This document shows, in pieces, positions 1 to 8,963 of a stretch of 64,000 nucleotides of DNA. Source of the stretch: Pseudomonadota bacterium (GTDB lineage: Bacteria > Pseudomonadota > Alphaproteobacteria > Rhodobacterales > Rhodobacteraceae); contig JAJXZX010000005.1 of the NCBI GenBank assembly GCA_021779835.1, positions 62,001 to 126,000 on the forward strand, in the 5' to 3' direction. The notes beneath the pieces are model-generated. The model was not told the DNA's origin. It saw only the letters and a list, made by a program, of their open reading frames with translations, and ran no database searches. Position numbers and translations under genes: made by a program. Each line of letters begins with the position of its first letter. Within the stretch, counting starts at the first letter, position 1.

Positions 1-404
1 AGCACCGCGAAGGCCAGCGCCCTGCCCCGCTGATCGCGTCCCAATGGCACGGCCAGACCCGCTGCCAGCGCCCAAAATAGCGCCATGCCAAACGACATGA
101 ACACCAGCGCGAAGGGCGCCATCCAGCCGTCTTGTTGCACGTCGATCAGGAAGGGATTGACGATCCAGAACATCCCGGCGGCAAAATAGCCCGCGCCTGC
201 GAACCAGCCCAGTGCCGTGGCGGCCCGCCAACCCTTCTCTTGCGCCAGAACCCCAAACAGGGCTGCAAGCGCCGGCATCGCCAACCACCACCACCCGAGC
301 GGAGCGAGACCAGAGGCGACAACCGCGCCCAGCAACGCGCACAGAACCAGCCGCCCACGCAAACGGCGCGCTGGAAGCCCCAAATCCATCCACGAGCGCG
401 CCAT
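1..404 (-). CDS. lnt: Apolipoprotein N-acyltransferase, N-terminal part (cut by window edge)
   Basis: Lnt adds the third acyl chain to the N-terminal cysteine of lipoproteins in the inner membrane. Only about 134 codons lie in the window and the catalytic nitrilase-like domain is outside it. The visible part is a run of hydrophobic helices with the N-terminal Lnt pattern (ASGLAPLGWWWLAMPALAAL, then a second helix ending FWIVNPFLID). Two in-frame ATGs exist, at 404 and 389. The one at 404 starts 3 bases after the corC stop and suggests coupling. The order phoH-ybeY-corC-lnt is the usual one in Proteobacteria and supports the call. Confidence 0.85.
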   Translation of the reverse strand, partial: MARSWMDLGLPARRLRGRLVLCALLGAVVASGLAPLGWWWLAMPALAALFGVLAQEKGWRAATALGWFAGAGYFAAGMFWIVNPFLIDVQQDGWMAPFALVFMSFGMALFWALAAGLAVPLGRDQRGRALAFAV

Positions 405-407
405 CGG

Positions 408-1325
408 CTATTTGTCCGCCGTGCCTGCAGGCGCTGTCGCACGCACCGCGCCGGGCAGTCGAACGCGCAAGCGCTTGATCCGGCGCGGATCGGCGTCGAC
501 GACCTCGAACTCTACCCCGCTTTCATGGCGGATCACCTCGCCTCGCGCAGGAACCCGCCCGCACAACAGAAAGACGAGGCCGCCGAGGGTATCGACCTCG
601 TCATCCTCCAGATCGTTGTGCAGCGCAAAGCCGATCATCGCCTCGAATTCATCAAGCGGCGCACGCGCCTGCGCAAGAAAGACGCCGGGCTTCTCCTCGG
701 CCCAGAGGCCGCCCTCGTCTTCGTCGTGTTCATCCTCGATCTCGCCGATCACCGTTTCGATCAGATCCTCGATGGTCACCAAGCCATCAACGCCACCGTA
801 TTCGTCGATCACCAATGCCATATGCACCCGGTCACGCTGCATCTTTTGCAGCAAGACACCGACGGGCATCGAAGGCGGCGCGTAAAGGACGGGCCGCAAC
901 ATCTTGCGCAGGTTGAATTTCCCGGCACCGGTGCCAAACCCGTAGTTCAGCGCAAGATCCTTGAGCAGGATCAACCCAAGCGGCTTGTCCAGCGTGCCTT
1001 TGTAGACCGGCAGCCGCGAATAGCCGTGTTCACGGAAAATCGCGACCAATTCCTCTTTGCCGATCTCGACCGGCACCGCCGCGATTTCGGCCTTTGGCAC
1101 CGCCACGTCATCAACACGCAGGCGGCGCAGGTTGCCTATGCCGAAAGCGGGCGGGCTGACCGAACCGGCCTCGCCCTTTGGCGCCATATCGTCGGATTTA
1201 CCCTGCGCATCGGAGGGCGTCGGGCTAAGCGCATCCAGAAGGCGTCCCAATAACCCGCGCTGTCCGGTTTCCTCTAAATCGGAGGCACTCTCTGAGGCCT
1301 CGGATCCGTCACTACTACTAGCCAT
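408..1325 (-). CDS. corC: CorC/HlyC-type CBS-domain protein
   Basis: 305 residues. A low-complexity acidic head (1-60) is followed by two CBS domains (about 70-130 and 140-195) and a C-terminal CorC_HlyC domain (about 212-292). The second CBS carries MALVIDEYGGVDGLVTIEDL, a hallmark of the family. The usual DVMVPR stretch of CBS1 is changed to DVAVPKAEI. There are no membrane helices, so this is the soluble CorC/YbeX type rather than the membrane-bound HlyC type. Relatives are linked to magnesium/cobalt efflux and ribosome metabolism. It lies between ybeY and lnt and was probably co-transcribed with them. Confidence 0.88.
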   Translation of the reverse strand: MASSSDGSEASESASDLEETGQRGLLGRLLDALSPTPSDAQGKSDDMAPKGEAGSVSPPAFGIGNLRRLRVDDVAVPKAEIAAVPVEIGKEELVAIFREHGYSRLPVYKGTLDKPLGLILLKDLALNYGFGTGAGKFNLRKMLRPVLYAPPSMPVGVLLQKMQRDRVHMALVIDEYGGVDGLVTIEDLIETVIGEIEDEHDEDEGGLWAEEKPGVFLAQARAPLDEFEAMIGFALHNDLEDDEVDTLGGLVFLLCGRVPARGEVIRHESGVEFEVVDADPRRIKRLRVRLPGAVRATAPAGTADK

Positions 1326-1369
1326 CTGTCCTTTCCAACTGCCAGATCCCCTTCACAAGGTGGTATCCG

Positions 1370-1885
1370 CTACGAATATGGGTCGGCCACCCCAAGGCTG
1401 GCAAGGATGCCGGTCTCGGTTTTCTCCATCAAGGTCGCGTCGCCTTCACGGATGTGGTCATAGCCCAGAAGATGCAAGGTTGCATGAACGATCAAATGCG
1501 TCACATGATTGTGGAGCGTTTTGCGTTGCTCATCCGCCTCGCGGTTGCAGGTTTCCCAAGCGATTGCGATGTCGCCCAGCTCCTCCGGCATCGCCGCGGA
1601 CCCGTTTGGCATCTCGGGCAGGGCCCCCTCGACCGCGGCACCCCGCTCCGCCGATGGCCAGCTGAGCACATTGGTCGCTGTCGGTTTTGCGCGGAAATCG
1701 CCGTTCAGCTCGGCAATCCGCGCGTCGTTGCAGCCCATCAGGCACAACTCGAAACTGCCCGGATCAAGCCCAAGCGCCGCCAAGGTCGCGCGCGACGCAA
1801 CCTCGGAAACGCCGGCAAGGTCGGCCCCCTGCCAGCGCGCGTCTTCAATCACTGTGTCAACCAGCCGCCTCATCGTCGCGCTCAT
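1370..1885 (-). CDS. ybeY: Endoribonuclease YbeY (rRNA maturation factor)
   Basis: A zinc-dependent RNase that acts in 16S rRNA 3' end maturation and ribosome quality control. The signature HLIVHATLHLLGYDH holds the three metal-binding histidines, and the upstream stretch RAKPTATNVLSWPS is family-typical. About 171 residues from the ATG at 1885, which has GAGG about 5 bases upstream. The ATG at 1873 is an alternative. Either start lies inside the 3' end of phoH (phoH stop 1857-1859), so the two are translationally coupled. Confidence 0.92.
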   Translation of the reverse strand: MSATMRRLVDTVIEDARWQGADLAGVSEVASRATLAALGLDPGSFELCLMGCNDARIAELNGDFRAKPTATNVLSWPSAERGAAVEGALPEMPNGSAAMPEELGDIAIAWETCNREADEQRKTLHNHVTHLIVHATLHLLGYDHIREGDATLMEKTETGILASLGVADPYS

Positions 1886-2891
1886 ACGCCTCGATGATGC
1901 GGGCGACAAGCGGGTGGCGCACCACATCCTTCGAGGTGAAGTAGCTGAAGGTGACGCCCTTGACGCCGTTCAGAATCCGCTCCGCCTCGGCGAGGCCAGA
2001 GCTGGTGCCGCGCGGCAAGTCAACCTGGGTGCGGTCGCCGGTAATGACCATGCGGCTGCCCTCGCCCAGACGGGTCAGAAACATCTTCATCTGCATCGAC
2101 GTCGCGTTTTGTGCCTCGTCCAGCACCACAAACGCATGGGACAGGGTTCGGCCGCGCATGAACGCCAGCGGCGCGATCTCGATCTGCTTGTCCTCGATCA
2201 TCTTCTGCACCTGCTTCGTGGGCAGAAAATCGTTCAGCGCGTCATAGAGCGGCTGCATATAAGGATCGACTTTTTCCTTCATGTCGCCGGGCAGAAAGCC
2301 AAGCCGCTCGCCCGCCTCAACCGCAGGGCGGCTGAGGATGATCTTGTCGACATGGCCACCGATCAGCATGTTCACGCCGACCGCCACGGCAAGATAGGTC
2401 TTGCCGGTGCCCGCAGGCCCGATCCCGAAGCCCAGCGAAGTGCTGTAGAGCGACTTCACATAGGCCTTTTGCGCTTCGGTCCGCGGCTCCACGACCTTCT
2501 TGCGGGTGCGGATCTCGACATGGCCGGATTGGAACATTTCCAACTGTCCGGGCGCAATGCCAGCGTTGCCGCGCGCTGGCGTCTCGAACATCGGGTCGCC
2601 CATGCGGATGGCCCCGTCGATGTCGCCAGCCTCGATCGGTCGCCCCGCCTCCAGCCGGGCGTAGAGCCCCCGCAGCACCACAGCGGCCTGACTTCTCGCC
2701 GCCCCCGGTCCCATCAGGGCCAGTTGATTGCCGCGCCGGATGATCTGGACGCCCAGCTCATGCTCTACTTGCGCGAGGTTGCGGTCGAACTGTCCGCAAA
2801 GATCAATCAAAAGTCGGTTGTCAGGGAATTCCAGAAGAGTCTCAACGACATCTTCGGAGCGGGGCGGGGATGTCAGCGCACTGAAGCCCAA
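1857..2891 (-). CDS. phoH: PhoH family ATPase
   Basis: 344 residues with Walker A GPAGTGKT (about 158-165) and a Walker B-like AFVVLDEAQN. This is the PhoH/YbeZ ATPase that usually sits directly before ybeY, probably as an RNA-related partner. The start is TTG: a near-ideal AAGGAG lies 6 bases before the TTG at 2891 and no ATG fits, so the rare start is well supported. It is first in the phoH-ybeY-corC-lnt run. In many relatives miaB directly precedes phoH, but here two secreted-protein genes and a terminator separate them. Confidence 0.93.
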   Translation of the reverse strand: MGFSALTSPPRSEDVVETLLEFPDNRLLIDLCGQFDRNLAQVEHELGVQIIRRGNQLALMGPGAARSQAAVVLRGLYARLEAGRPIEAGDIDGAIRMGDPMFETPARGNAGIAPGQLEMFQSGHVEIRTRKKVVEPRTEAQKAYVKSLYSTSLGFGIGPAGTGKTYLAVAVGVNMLIGGHVDKIILSRPAVEAGERLGFLPGDMKEKVDPYMQPLYDALNDFLPTKQVQKMIEDKQIEIAPLAFMRGRTLSHAFVVLDEAQNATSMQMKMFLTRLGEGSRMVITGDRTQVDLPRGTSSGLAEAERILNGVKGVTFSYFTSKDVVRHPLVARIIEAYERDDEAAG

Positions 2892-2987
2892 TAACGACTC
2901 CTTCTCAAGAGGTTACAAACCAATGGTGGCAAGACTCGGCCATTAACGCAAGCTATTGTGTGAGCTTATCACGAACATGACAAAACA

Positions 2988-3019
2988 GGACGGCCGCAGA
3001 TGCAACTCTGCGGCCGTCC
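2988..3019 (-). terminator. Rho-independent terminator after the secreted-protein pair
   Basis: A perfect 13-base inverted repeat (2988-3000 and 3007-3019) with a 6-base loop. On the minus strand it is followed by TGTTTTGTC. It lies 42 bases after the stop of the small lipoprotein gene and before phoH, so it should end the 3951-to-3061 transcript and isolate phoH. Confidence 0.85.
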
Positions 3020-3060
3020 GTTGAATAATCAGGCAGTCGGTTGACCGCGCCAGCGTCGCG

Positions 3061-3360
3061 TCAGTTCGACGCGTAGCCGGGCGCACCCATCGGAGCCGTG
3101 TTCGCAGGCTGTGCCCCAGCAACAGGCGGCATTTGCGCGTGGCTGCAAACCGGCTTGCCGGCCGCGTTCAGCCGCGGCGACATGAAGGCAGCGGTGCCGT
3201 CGTTGAAATACCAGCTGTCACATCCCTGAGGACTGACCCAGATACCGACGTCCTCGTGGTCCTTGTTAGGCAGGTCTTTCCCCCAACCACCGCCATTGAC
3301 ACAGGCGGAAAGCGTGCCGGAAGCCGCAAAGGCAAATGCGATCAAGATAAGTTTTTTCAT
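3061..3360 (-). CDS. Small secreted lipoprotein, function unknown
   Basis: 99 residues. A signal peptide ends in a lipobox (GTLSAC, Cys20), so this is a predicted lipoprotein. The mature part has the motif WVSPQGCDSWYF, then a spaced PVCSHA, then a Pro/Ala-rich tail. The same WV-x-P-x-GC and VC-x-x-A pattern occurs in the N-terminal part of the OmpA-like protein encoded 15 bases upstream, so the two form a pair made from one operon. The two cysteines in the motif could form a disulfide. No family recognised. Confidence 0.75.
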   Translation of the reverse strand: MKKLILIAFAFAASGTLSACVNGGGWGKDLPNKDHEDVGIWVSPQGCDSWYFNDGTAAFMSPRLNAAGKPVCSHAQMPPVAGAQPANTAPMGAPGYASN

Positions 3361-3375
3361 GTCCGGGCCTATCGA

Positions 3376-3951
3376 TTAATTGATGCACTGGATTTCGACA
3401 CGGCGGTTCAGCGCCCTGCCGTCGGCGGTTGCGTTGGTTGCACGAGGCTGACGTTTGCCGAACCCCCGAACACTCACGACATTGGCACCCGCACTACGCG
3501 CGATTTCGGCCACAGCATTCGCCCGGTTGTAGGACAGCTGATCGTTGTAGGCGCTGCCCCCAACACTGTCCGTATGCCCGGCAATGGCAAAGCCACGCGA
3601 ACCGTTGTTGCGGAAGAAGTCTTCAAGCCGACGACGCTCGCCCGCGTTGATGTAGTATTGTCCAGTCGCAAAGAGTTGGTCGGACGATGCGATCATGCAG
3701 GTCTGCGGTGCCGCGTTGGCACAAACAACCGTTCCATCGGGCCGATAGTTCGGGGTCATGTCGCCTTGCCAGCCGTTATAGATGGCAAAATGCTGGCAGC
3801 CATCCGGGTCAACCCAGATCGACGATGGCGCCCCGTCAAGATAATGTGCCGCCTTGGCGCTATTGGCGGTCAATGTGAACGTCGCCATAACGGCGACCAC
3901 GAAAGTGAAAAATATAATGGCGGCCGAAACCGCACGCGATTTTTGTCTCAT
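3376..3951 (-). CDS. OmpA-like peptidoglycan-binding protein
   Basis: About 191 residues from the ATG at 3951 (an in-frame TTG at 3993 is less likely). A hydrophobic N-terminal segment ends AKA-AHYL, consistent with a signal peptide or anchor. A short domain with WVDPDGCQHFAIYNG and VVCANA follows, then a full OmpA C-terminal domain: GHTDSVGGSAYNDQLSYNRA, GFGKRQP and GRALNRRVEIQC. The OmpA domain should bind diaminopimelate of peptidoglycan in the periplasm. The N-terminal motif is shared with the lipoprotein 15 bases downstream. It sits between miaB and phoH, where many relatives have no gene. Confidence 0.88.
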   Translation of the reverse strand: MRQKSRAVSAAIIFFTFVVAVMATFTLTANSAKAAHYLDGAPSSIWVDPDGCQHFAIYNGWQGDMTPNYRPDGTVVCANAAPQTCMIASSDQLFATGQYYINAGERRRLEDFFRNNGSRGFAIAGHTDSVGGSAYNDQLSYNRANAVAEIARSAGANVVSVRGFGKRQPRATNATADGRALNRRVEIQCIN

Positions 3952-4168
3952 TCCCCAGGCCCTTTCGATGCGTTCAAAGGTGCAGACCTTCAAACTGACA
4001 AATTGTTGGCAACTGGACGAATGTTAACAAAAAAAAGCCATAATTCAAAACGCTAAGTCATTGTTTTGATTACCAGCTGGCACCAATGGTAGGTGTTGAG
4101 GCTTATTGTTCACGAATATGTTGAATCTGCGGAAATTATTTTTCACGCATTTCTGGGTTCCATAAAAA

Positions 4169-5485
4169 TTAAGGCGAAACCAGGACAACACCCGAAAGTG
4201 AATTGGACTCGGCCCCCGTGATTCTCACGCGCGCCAATGTTCCCACAAGTGATGGATCTGCTGTGACGTGGACGGCATGAAGGTATTCGGATTTTCCGGT
4301 GATCTGGCCCGGCATACGGCCCGGTTTTTCAAACAGGACCGTCACCTCGCGACCAACCATTTCCTCCTGCACCTGACGCTGCTGCCGGGTTAAAATTGCC
4401 TGCAAGCGATGCAACCGATCGTCGGCGAGCGCGGCCTCGACCATGGGCTTCTCTGCCGCAGGCGTCCCCGGCCGCGCGGAATATTTGAATGAATAGGCCA
4501 TGCCGTAACCCACCGCCTCGATCAGCGCCACGGTTGCGGCGAAATCTTCCTCGGTCTCGCCGGGGAAGCCCACGATAAAGTCTGACGTCAGCAAGATGTC
4601 GGGCCGCGCCGCGCGGATGCGATCCACCAGACGCAGATAATCCTCTGCCGTGTGTTTGCGGTTCATCGCCTTGAGGATGCGGTCAGCGCCCGACTGCACC
4701 GGAAGATGCAAATAGGGCATCAGCTTGGCACACCCGCCATGCGCGGCGATCAGCGCGTCGTCCATGTCGTTTGGGTGCGACGTGGTATAGCGGATACGCT
4801 CCAACCCGTCGATCGCCGCAAGGTCGTGGATCAACGCCGCCAGACCGCCCGTGTCGCTGTGATAGGCGTTGACGTTCTGGCCCAGCAACGTGATGTCGCG
4901 CACGCCCTTTTCCACCAGACTGCGCGCCTCAGCCAAGATGCGCGTGGCCGGACGCGAGACTTCGGCCCCGCGCGTGTACGGCACCACGCAGAAGGCACAG
5001 AACTTGTCGCAGCCCTCCTGCACGGTCAGAAACGCGCTCGGCCCGCGCAAGGGCGATGGGCGGTCTGGCAGGTGGTCGAACTTGTCTTCCGCCGGAAAAT
5101 CGGTGTCGACAGGGCGCGCGCCCTGCCCCACCGCCTGCATCATCGCAGGCAGTCGGTGATAGCTTTGCGGCCCGACCACCAGATCGACCAGCGGCATCCG
5201 GCGCAGGATTTCGGCCCCCTCGGCCTGCGCGACGCAGCCCGCCACGCCGATCTTCAGATCTGGCCTTGCGAGCTTCAGCGGCCGCAACCGACCGATGTCG
5301 GAAAACACCTTTTCCGCCGCTTTCTCGCGAATGTGGCAGGTGTTCAGCAATACCATATCCGCCTCTTCGGCGATTTCGGTGGTGACATAGCCTTCGGCAC
5401 CCATCGCCTCTGCCATGCGTTCAGAGTCATAGACATTCATCTGACAGCCGTAGGTCTTGATGAAGAGCTTTTTCTGCTCGGTCAT
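4169..5485 (-). CDS. miaB: tRNA-2-methylthio-N6-isopentenyladenosine methylthiotransferase MiaB
   Basis: 438 residues, normal for the family. An N-terminal UPF0004 domain has the three cluster cysteines ([25 protein letters not shown]). The radical SAM domain has [17 protein letters not shown] (CxxxCxxC), and a C-terminal TRAM domain follows. It adds the methylthio group to i6A37 of tRNAs reading UNN codons. The ATG at 5485 is clear. Downstream the conserved miaB-phoH adjacency is broken by the OmpA-like and lipoprotein genes, with an AT-rich gap at 3952-4168. Confidence 0.96.
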   Translation of the reverse strand: MTEQKKLFIKTYGCQMNVYDSERMAEAMGAEGYVTTEIAEEADMVLLNTCHIREKAAEKVFSDIGRLRPLKLARPDLKIGVAGCVAQAEGAEILRRMPLVDLVVGPQSYHRLPAMMQAVGQGARPVDTDFPAEDKFDHLPDRPSPLRGPSAFLTVQEGCDKFCAFCVVPYTRGAEVSRPATRILAEARSLVEKGVRDITLLGQNVNAYHSDTGGLAALIHDLAAIDGLERIRYTTSHPNDMDDALIAAHGGCAKLMPYLHLPVQSGADRILKAMNRKHTAEDYLRLVDRIRAARPDILLTSDFIVGFPGETEEDFAATVALIEAVGYGMAYSFKYSARPGTPAAEKPMVEAALADDRLHRLQAILTRQQRQVQEEMVGREVTVLFEKPGRMPGQITGKSEYLHAVHVTADPSLVGTLARVRITGAESNSLSGVVLVSP

Positions 5486-5719
5486 GGCAGCGCGTTCCCT
5501 CTGGATCAGCGCGGGCTTTTACACCCGCTTGCGCGCGCTCGCAACGCATAGCCTTGCACGAAGTTCATGGAAGCGGCACCATACCGATATGCCCCTTTCA
5601 GCCACGGGATTGGCGGTTCGGCGCGGGGTCAGCAGGACCTGCGCCGACATTCCCTTGCAATAGACCGCCGCTTAACCGAATTTGCGCGAAGATGGCACCG
5701 GACGAACCAAAGGCAAGCG

Positions 5720-6583
5720 ATGGACTACAAAAGCCTCAGCGATTTTCTGCGCGACGGGCGCGCGGCACTGGCCAAGGGGCCGGTTGCGATGGTCTTTGTC
5801 GAGGATGACGTCGAGATTGCCAGCACCGTGCGCCACCACCTTGCCGCGGGTTTTCGCGAGGTTCTGGTCTTTGCCAAGGATTACCCAGCCCTGCCTGAGC
5901 GCATGGCCCCCCAGACCCACCGCATTCTCATCGACATTTATCGCGACAGTGCGGTGCAGGACACGGTCAACGCCATCATTCAAGCCGCACCCGGTATCTG
6001 GCTTTATTACTGCTTCAACGGCGAATACCTGTTCCACCCGTTCTGCGAGACGCGCAACATCCGCGAGCTGATCGCGTTCCATGCCGAAGAACGTCGCGAC
6101 GCGGTGCTCACCTATGTGATTGACCTCTACGCAGGCGATCTGGACGCTTTTCCGAATGCGGTGACGCTTGACCATGCGCTGTTGGATCGGTCGGGCTATT
6201 ATGCTCTGTCGCGCCAGGACGCGAATAAACAGGCGAAAGAGCGGCAACTCAATTTCTACGGCGGCCTGCGCTGGCGGTTTGAGGAGCATATCCCACCGGC
6301 AAAACGCAAGATCGATCGCGTCGCCCTGTTCAAAGCCGTGCCGGGGCTGGAACTGCGCGACGATCACACCTTCAACGTTGAGGAATACAACACCTACGCC
6401 TGCCCTTGGCATAACAACATCACCGTCGCCATCGTGTCGTTCCGCACCGCAAAGGCGCTGAAATCAAACCCCGGATCGACCTTTGATATTCATTCGTTCC
6501 GCTGGCACAACTCGACCGAGTTCAAATGGCACAGCCAGCAATTGATGGATCTGGGCCTGATGGAGCCAGGACAGTGGTTTTGA
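5720..6583 (+). CDS. Glycosyltransferase family 2-like protein of unknown activity
   Basis: 287 residues from the ATG at 5720. The layout recalls the Glyco_tranf_2_4 group of Rhodobacterales: an N-terminal beta-alpha start (VAMVFVEDDVEIASTVRHHL), a central region ending in FHPFCETRNIRELIAFHAEE, and a C-terminal histidine/tryptophan-rich part (CPWHNNITVAIVSF, HSFRWHNS). The acidic DxD motif expected in an active GT2 enzyme is not obvious; WLYYCFNGEYLFHP occupies the place where a DADEF motif would lie. It could be a degenerate or unusual glycosyltransferase. It is divergent from miaB. Confidence 0.55.
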   Translation: MDYKSLSDFLRDGRAALAKGPVAMVFVEDDVEIASTVRHHLAAGFREVLVFAKDYPALPERMAPQTHRILIDIYRDSAVQDTVNAIIQAAPGIWLYYCFNGEYLFHPFCETRNIRELIAFHAEERRDAVLTYVIDLYAGDLDAFPNAVTLDHALLDRSGYYALSRQDANKQAKERQLNFYGGLRWRFEEHIPPAKRKIDRVALFKAVPGLELRDDHTFNVEEYNTYACPWHNNITVAIVSFRTAKALKSNPGSTFDIHSFRWHNSTEFKWHSQQLMDLGLMEPGQWF

Positions 6584-6608
6584 CGTCAGCCCAGCCGACC
6601 AGACGACG

Positions 6609-7046
6609 CTACGCCCGCTTCAGCCGGATAACCACATCGACCCGCGCAATCTCGGTGCCCTCTGGCGCCTCGGGCAAGCCGAGGATACGCAGATCCTCGA
6701 CCGGCGCATCGGTCAGCCGGTGGCTGTCCTCCCAGTAGAAATGCGGGTGTTCATCCATGCGCGTGTCGAAGTAGCTTTTTGACCCGTCCACCGTGATCTC
6801 TGTCAGCAGCCCGGCCTCGCAGAACGCGCGCAGGGTGTTATAGACAGTGGCCAGCGAAACCTTCGCTCCGGCTGTGCGCGAGGCGGTGTAAAGACTTTCC
6901 GCCGTCACATGGCGATTTTTGCCGTCGCCCACCAAATGCGCCGCCAACGACAGACGCTGACGCGTCGGCCGCAACCCAACGCGGGCGAGCCAATCGGTGC
7001 CGGTCCTTACCGCCGAGGGAGTTACTGGAGAAAGTTCATCGTTCAT
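6609..7046 (-). CDS. irr: Fur-family iron response regulator (Irr-like)
   Basis: 145 residues from the ATG at 7046. An N-terminal winged helix (LARVGLRPTRQRLSLAAHL, then SLATVYNTLRAFCEAGLL) is followed by the dimer domain with DEHPHFYWEDSHRLTD. Irr proteins sense haem/iron status in alphaproteobacteria and repress or activate iron genes when iron is low. A position just before fabA-fabB-fabI is common for irr in this order. The expected HHH cluster appears as HPHFYWEDSH and no cysteine haem motif is seen, so the sensing mode is uncertain. Confidence 0.85.
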   Translation of the reverse strand: MNDELSPVTPSAVRTGTDWLARVGLRPTRQRLSLAAHLVGDGKNRHVTAESLYTASRTAGAKVSLATVYNTLRAFCEAGLLTEITVDGSKSYFDTRMDEHPHFYWEDSHRLTDAPVEDLRILGLPEAPEGTEIARVDVVIRLKRA

Positions 7047-7183
7047 ACATCCTCTATATCGTCCGAGGGCATGGCAATTCAAACGAAAACCAGACACGCG
7101 GCATTTGCCCCTGCACTTGCCACCCCTTAGACCCGGATGATAGAGGATCAAGTAACGAATAATTTCAGGGAGACGTGAGCTTT

Positions 7184-7693
7184 ATGCCGGGGTATCCGAC
7201 AAGCTTCGACAAGGAAGACCTTTTGAAATGCGCGCGTGGCGAGCTGTTCGGCCCGGGCAATGCGCAGCTCCCGATGCCCCCCATGCTGATGATGGACCGC
7301 ATCACGCAAATTTCCGCCGATGGCGGCGAGCATGGCAAAGGCCATGTGGTTGCCGAATTCGATATCACGCCCGACCTTTGGTTCTTCGATTGCCACTTTC
7401 CCGGCAACCCGATCATGCCCGGGTGCCTTGGCCTTGACGGGCTGTGGCAGCTGACGGGCTTCAATCTTGGCTGGCGTGGCTGGGAAGGGCGCGGTTATGC
7501 CCTTGGCGTTGGCGAGGTCAAACTCACCGGAATGGTGCGGCCAGAGCGGAAGATGCTGACCTACTACGTCGATTTCACCAAGGCGATCCAGACCCGCCGC
7601 CTGACCATGGGCGTCGCCGATGGCCGGGTCGAGGCGGACGGAGAGACAATTTATCTGGTCAAGGACATGAAGGTCGCGCTGTCGGCCAACTGA
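7184..7693 (+). CDS. fabA: 3-hydroxydecanoyl-ACP dehydratase/isomerase
   Basis: About 169 residues. FabA introduces the cis double bond in unsaturated fatty acid synthesis. The catalytic histidine is in [13 protein letters not shown] and the aspartate in [11 protein letters not shown]. The ATG at 7184 is chosen because [11 protein letters not shown] aligns with the usual FabA start; a GTG at 7175 is closer to the AGGGAG at 7167-7172. It is followed after 26 bases by fabB and then fabI, giving the full unsaturated branch plus enoyl reductase in one run. Confidence 0.95.
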   Translation: MPGYPTSFDKEDLLKCARGELFGPGNAQLPMPPMLMMDRITQISADGGEHGKGHVVAEFDITPDLWFFDCHFPGNPIMPGCLGLDGLWQLTGFNLGWRGWEGRGYALGVGEVKLTGMVRPERKMLTYYVDFTKAIQTRRLTMGVADGRVEADGETIYLVKDMKVALSAN

Positions 7694-7719
7694 CCACAAG
7701 AATACGAAGGAGAGCGCCC

Positions 7720-8949
7720 ATGCGTCGCGTCGTTGTTACCGGGATCGGGATCATCTCGCCGATCGGAAATTCCGCAACCGAAGTCGAGGCCTCGCTGCGC
7801 GCGGGCCGCTCCGGCATCATATTCGCAGAAGATTACGCGGAACACGGCTTCCGCAGCCAGGTCAAGGGCCAGCCGCAGATCGTTCTGGAAGATCACATCG
7901 ACAAGCGCAACCTGCGCTTCATGGGGCCGGGTGCCGCCTATAACTTCCTGGCGATGGAGCAGGCTATCGCCGATTCCGGGCTTGAGGAAAGCGACGTATC
8001 GAACCCGCGCACGGGGCTTGTGATGGGCTCTGGCGGGCCGTCCACCTCGAACTTCTTTCAGGCGCACCAGATCGTCATCGAAAAGGGCGCGCCAAAGCGG
8101 ATGGGGCCCTTCATGGTCACGCGCTGCATGTCCTCGACCAACTCCGCCTGCCTCGCCACGCCGTTCAAGATCAAGGGCGTGAACTATTCGATCACCTCGG
8201 CCTGCTCTACCTCGGCGCATTGCATCGGCAACGGGATCGAGCAGATACAGATGGGCAAGCAAGATATAGTGTTTGCGGGTGGCGGCGAAGAACTCGACTG
8301 GACGCTGTCGTGCCTGTTCGACGCAATGGGCGCGATGTCGTCGAAATACAACGACACGCCGTCCACCGCATCCCGCCCCTATGACGCAACGCGCGACGGC
8401 TTTGTCATCGCGGGCGGCGGCGGTGTGCTGGTGCTGGAAGAGCTGGAACATGCCAAGGCGCGTGGCGCGAAAATCTATGCCGAAGTCACCGGATATGGCG
8501 CCACCTCGGACGGCTACGACATGGTCGCCCCCTCGGGTGAAGGCGGTGAACGCTCGATGCGCCTTGCGCTTGCGACCCTGCCCGAAGGTCGCCACATCGA
8601 CTACATCAACAGCCACGGCACCTCGACTTCAGTTGGGGACGTGACCGAGATGGAAGGCATCCGCCGCGTGTTTGGCGAGGGCAAAACGCCCCCCGTCGCG
8701 TCCACCAAATCCCTGACCGGCCATTCGCTTGGGGCAACCGGCGTCCACGAGGCGATCTATTCGCTTTTGATGATGCAGGGCAATTTCATCGCGGCCTCTG
8801 CCAACATCACGCAACTCGACCCGGCGATCCACGAGGGCGAGATCGTGACCAAGCTGCGCGAGAATGTGCAACTCGACTCGGTTCTTTCCAACAGCTTCGG
8901 CTTTGGCGGCACCAACGCGACGCTGGTGTTTAGCAAGTATCACGCCTGA
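7720..8949 (+). CDS. fabB: 3-oxoacyl-ACP synthase I
   Basis: 409 residues from the ATG at 7720, which has GAAGGAG about 8 bases upstream. Ketosynthase fold with catalytic Cys in [10 protein letters not shown] and the two histidines in [11 protein letters not shown] and [12 protein letters not shown]. With FabA it elongates the cis-unsaturated acyl chain. It lies between fabA and fabI on the same strand. Confidence 0.96.
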   Translation: MRRVVVTGIGIISPIGNSATEVEASLRAGRSGIIFAEDYAEHGFRSQVKGQPQIVLEDHIDKRNLRFMGPGAAYNFLAMEQAIADSGLEESDVSNPRTGLVMGSGGPSTSNFFQAHQIVIEKGAPKRMGPFMVTRCMSSTNSACLATPFKIKGVNYSITSACSTSAHCIGNGIEQIQMGKQDIVFAGGGEELDWTLSCLFDAMGAMSSKYNDTPSTASRPYDATRDGFVIAGGGGVLVLEELEHAKARGAKIYAEVTGYGATSDGYDMVAPSGEGGERSMRLALATLPEGRHIDYINSHGTSTSVGDVTEMEGIRRVFGEGKTPPVASTKSLTGHSLGATGVHEAIYSLLMMQGNFIAASANITQLDPAIHEGEIVTKLRENVQLDSVLSNSFGFGGTNATLVFSKYHA

Positions 8950-8963
8950 CCAAAGGGAATATC

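Noticed and set aside
132-1253. Long plus-strand open frame opposite corC and lnt
   Set aside because: It is antisense to clear CBS-domain coding sequence, has a low-complexity Arg/Pro/His-rich translation and no recognisable domain. Such frames are common in GC-rich DNA.
1509-2894. 461-codon plus-strand frame opposite phoH and ybeY
   Set aside because: Fully antisense to phoH/ybeY, whose motifs are intact. The translation looks like mirrored codon bias rather than a protein.
7047-7183. Iron control element (ICE/Irr box) between irr and fabA
   Set aside because: No TTTAGAA-like palindrome found; only a distant CCTCTA...TAGAGG pair about 90 bases apart.
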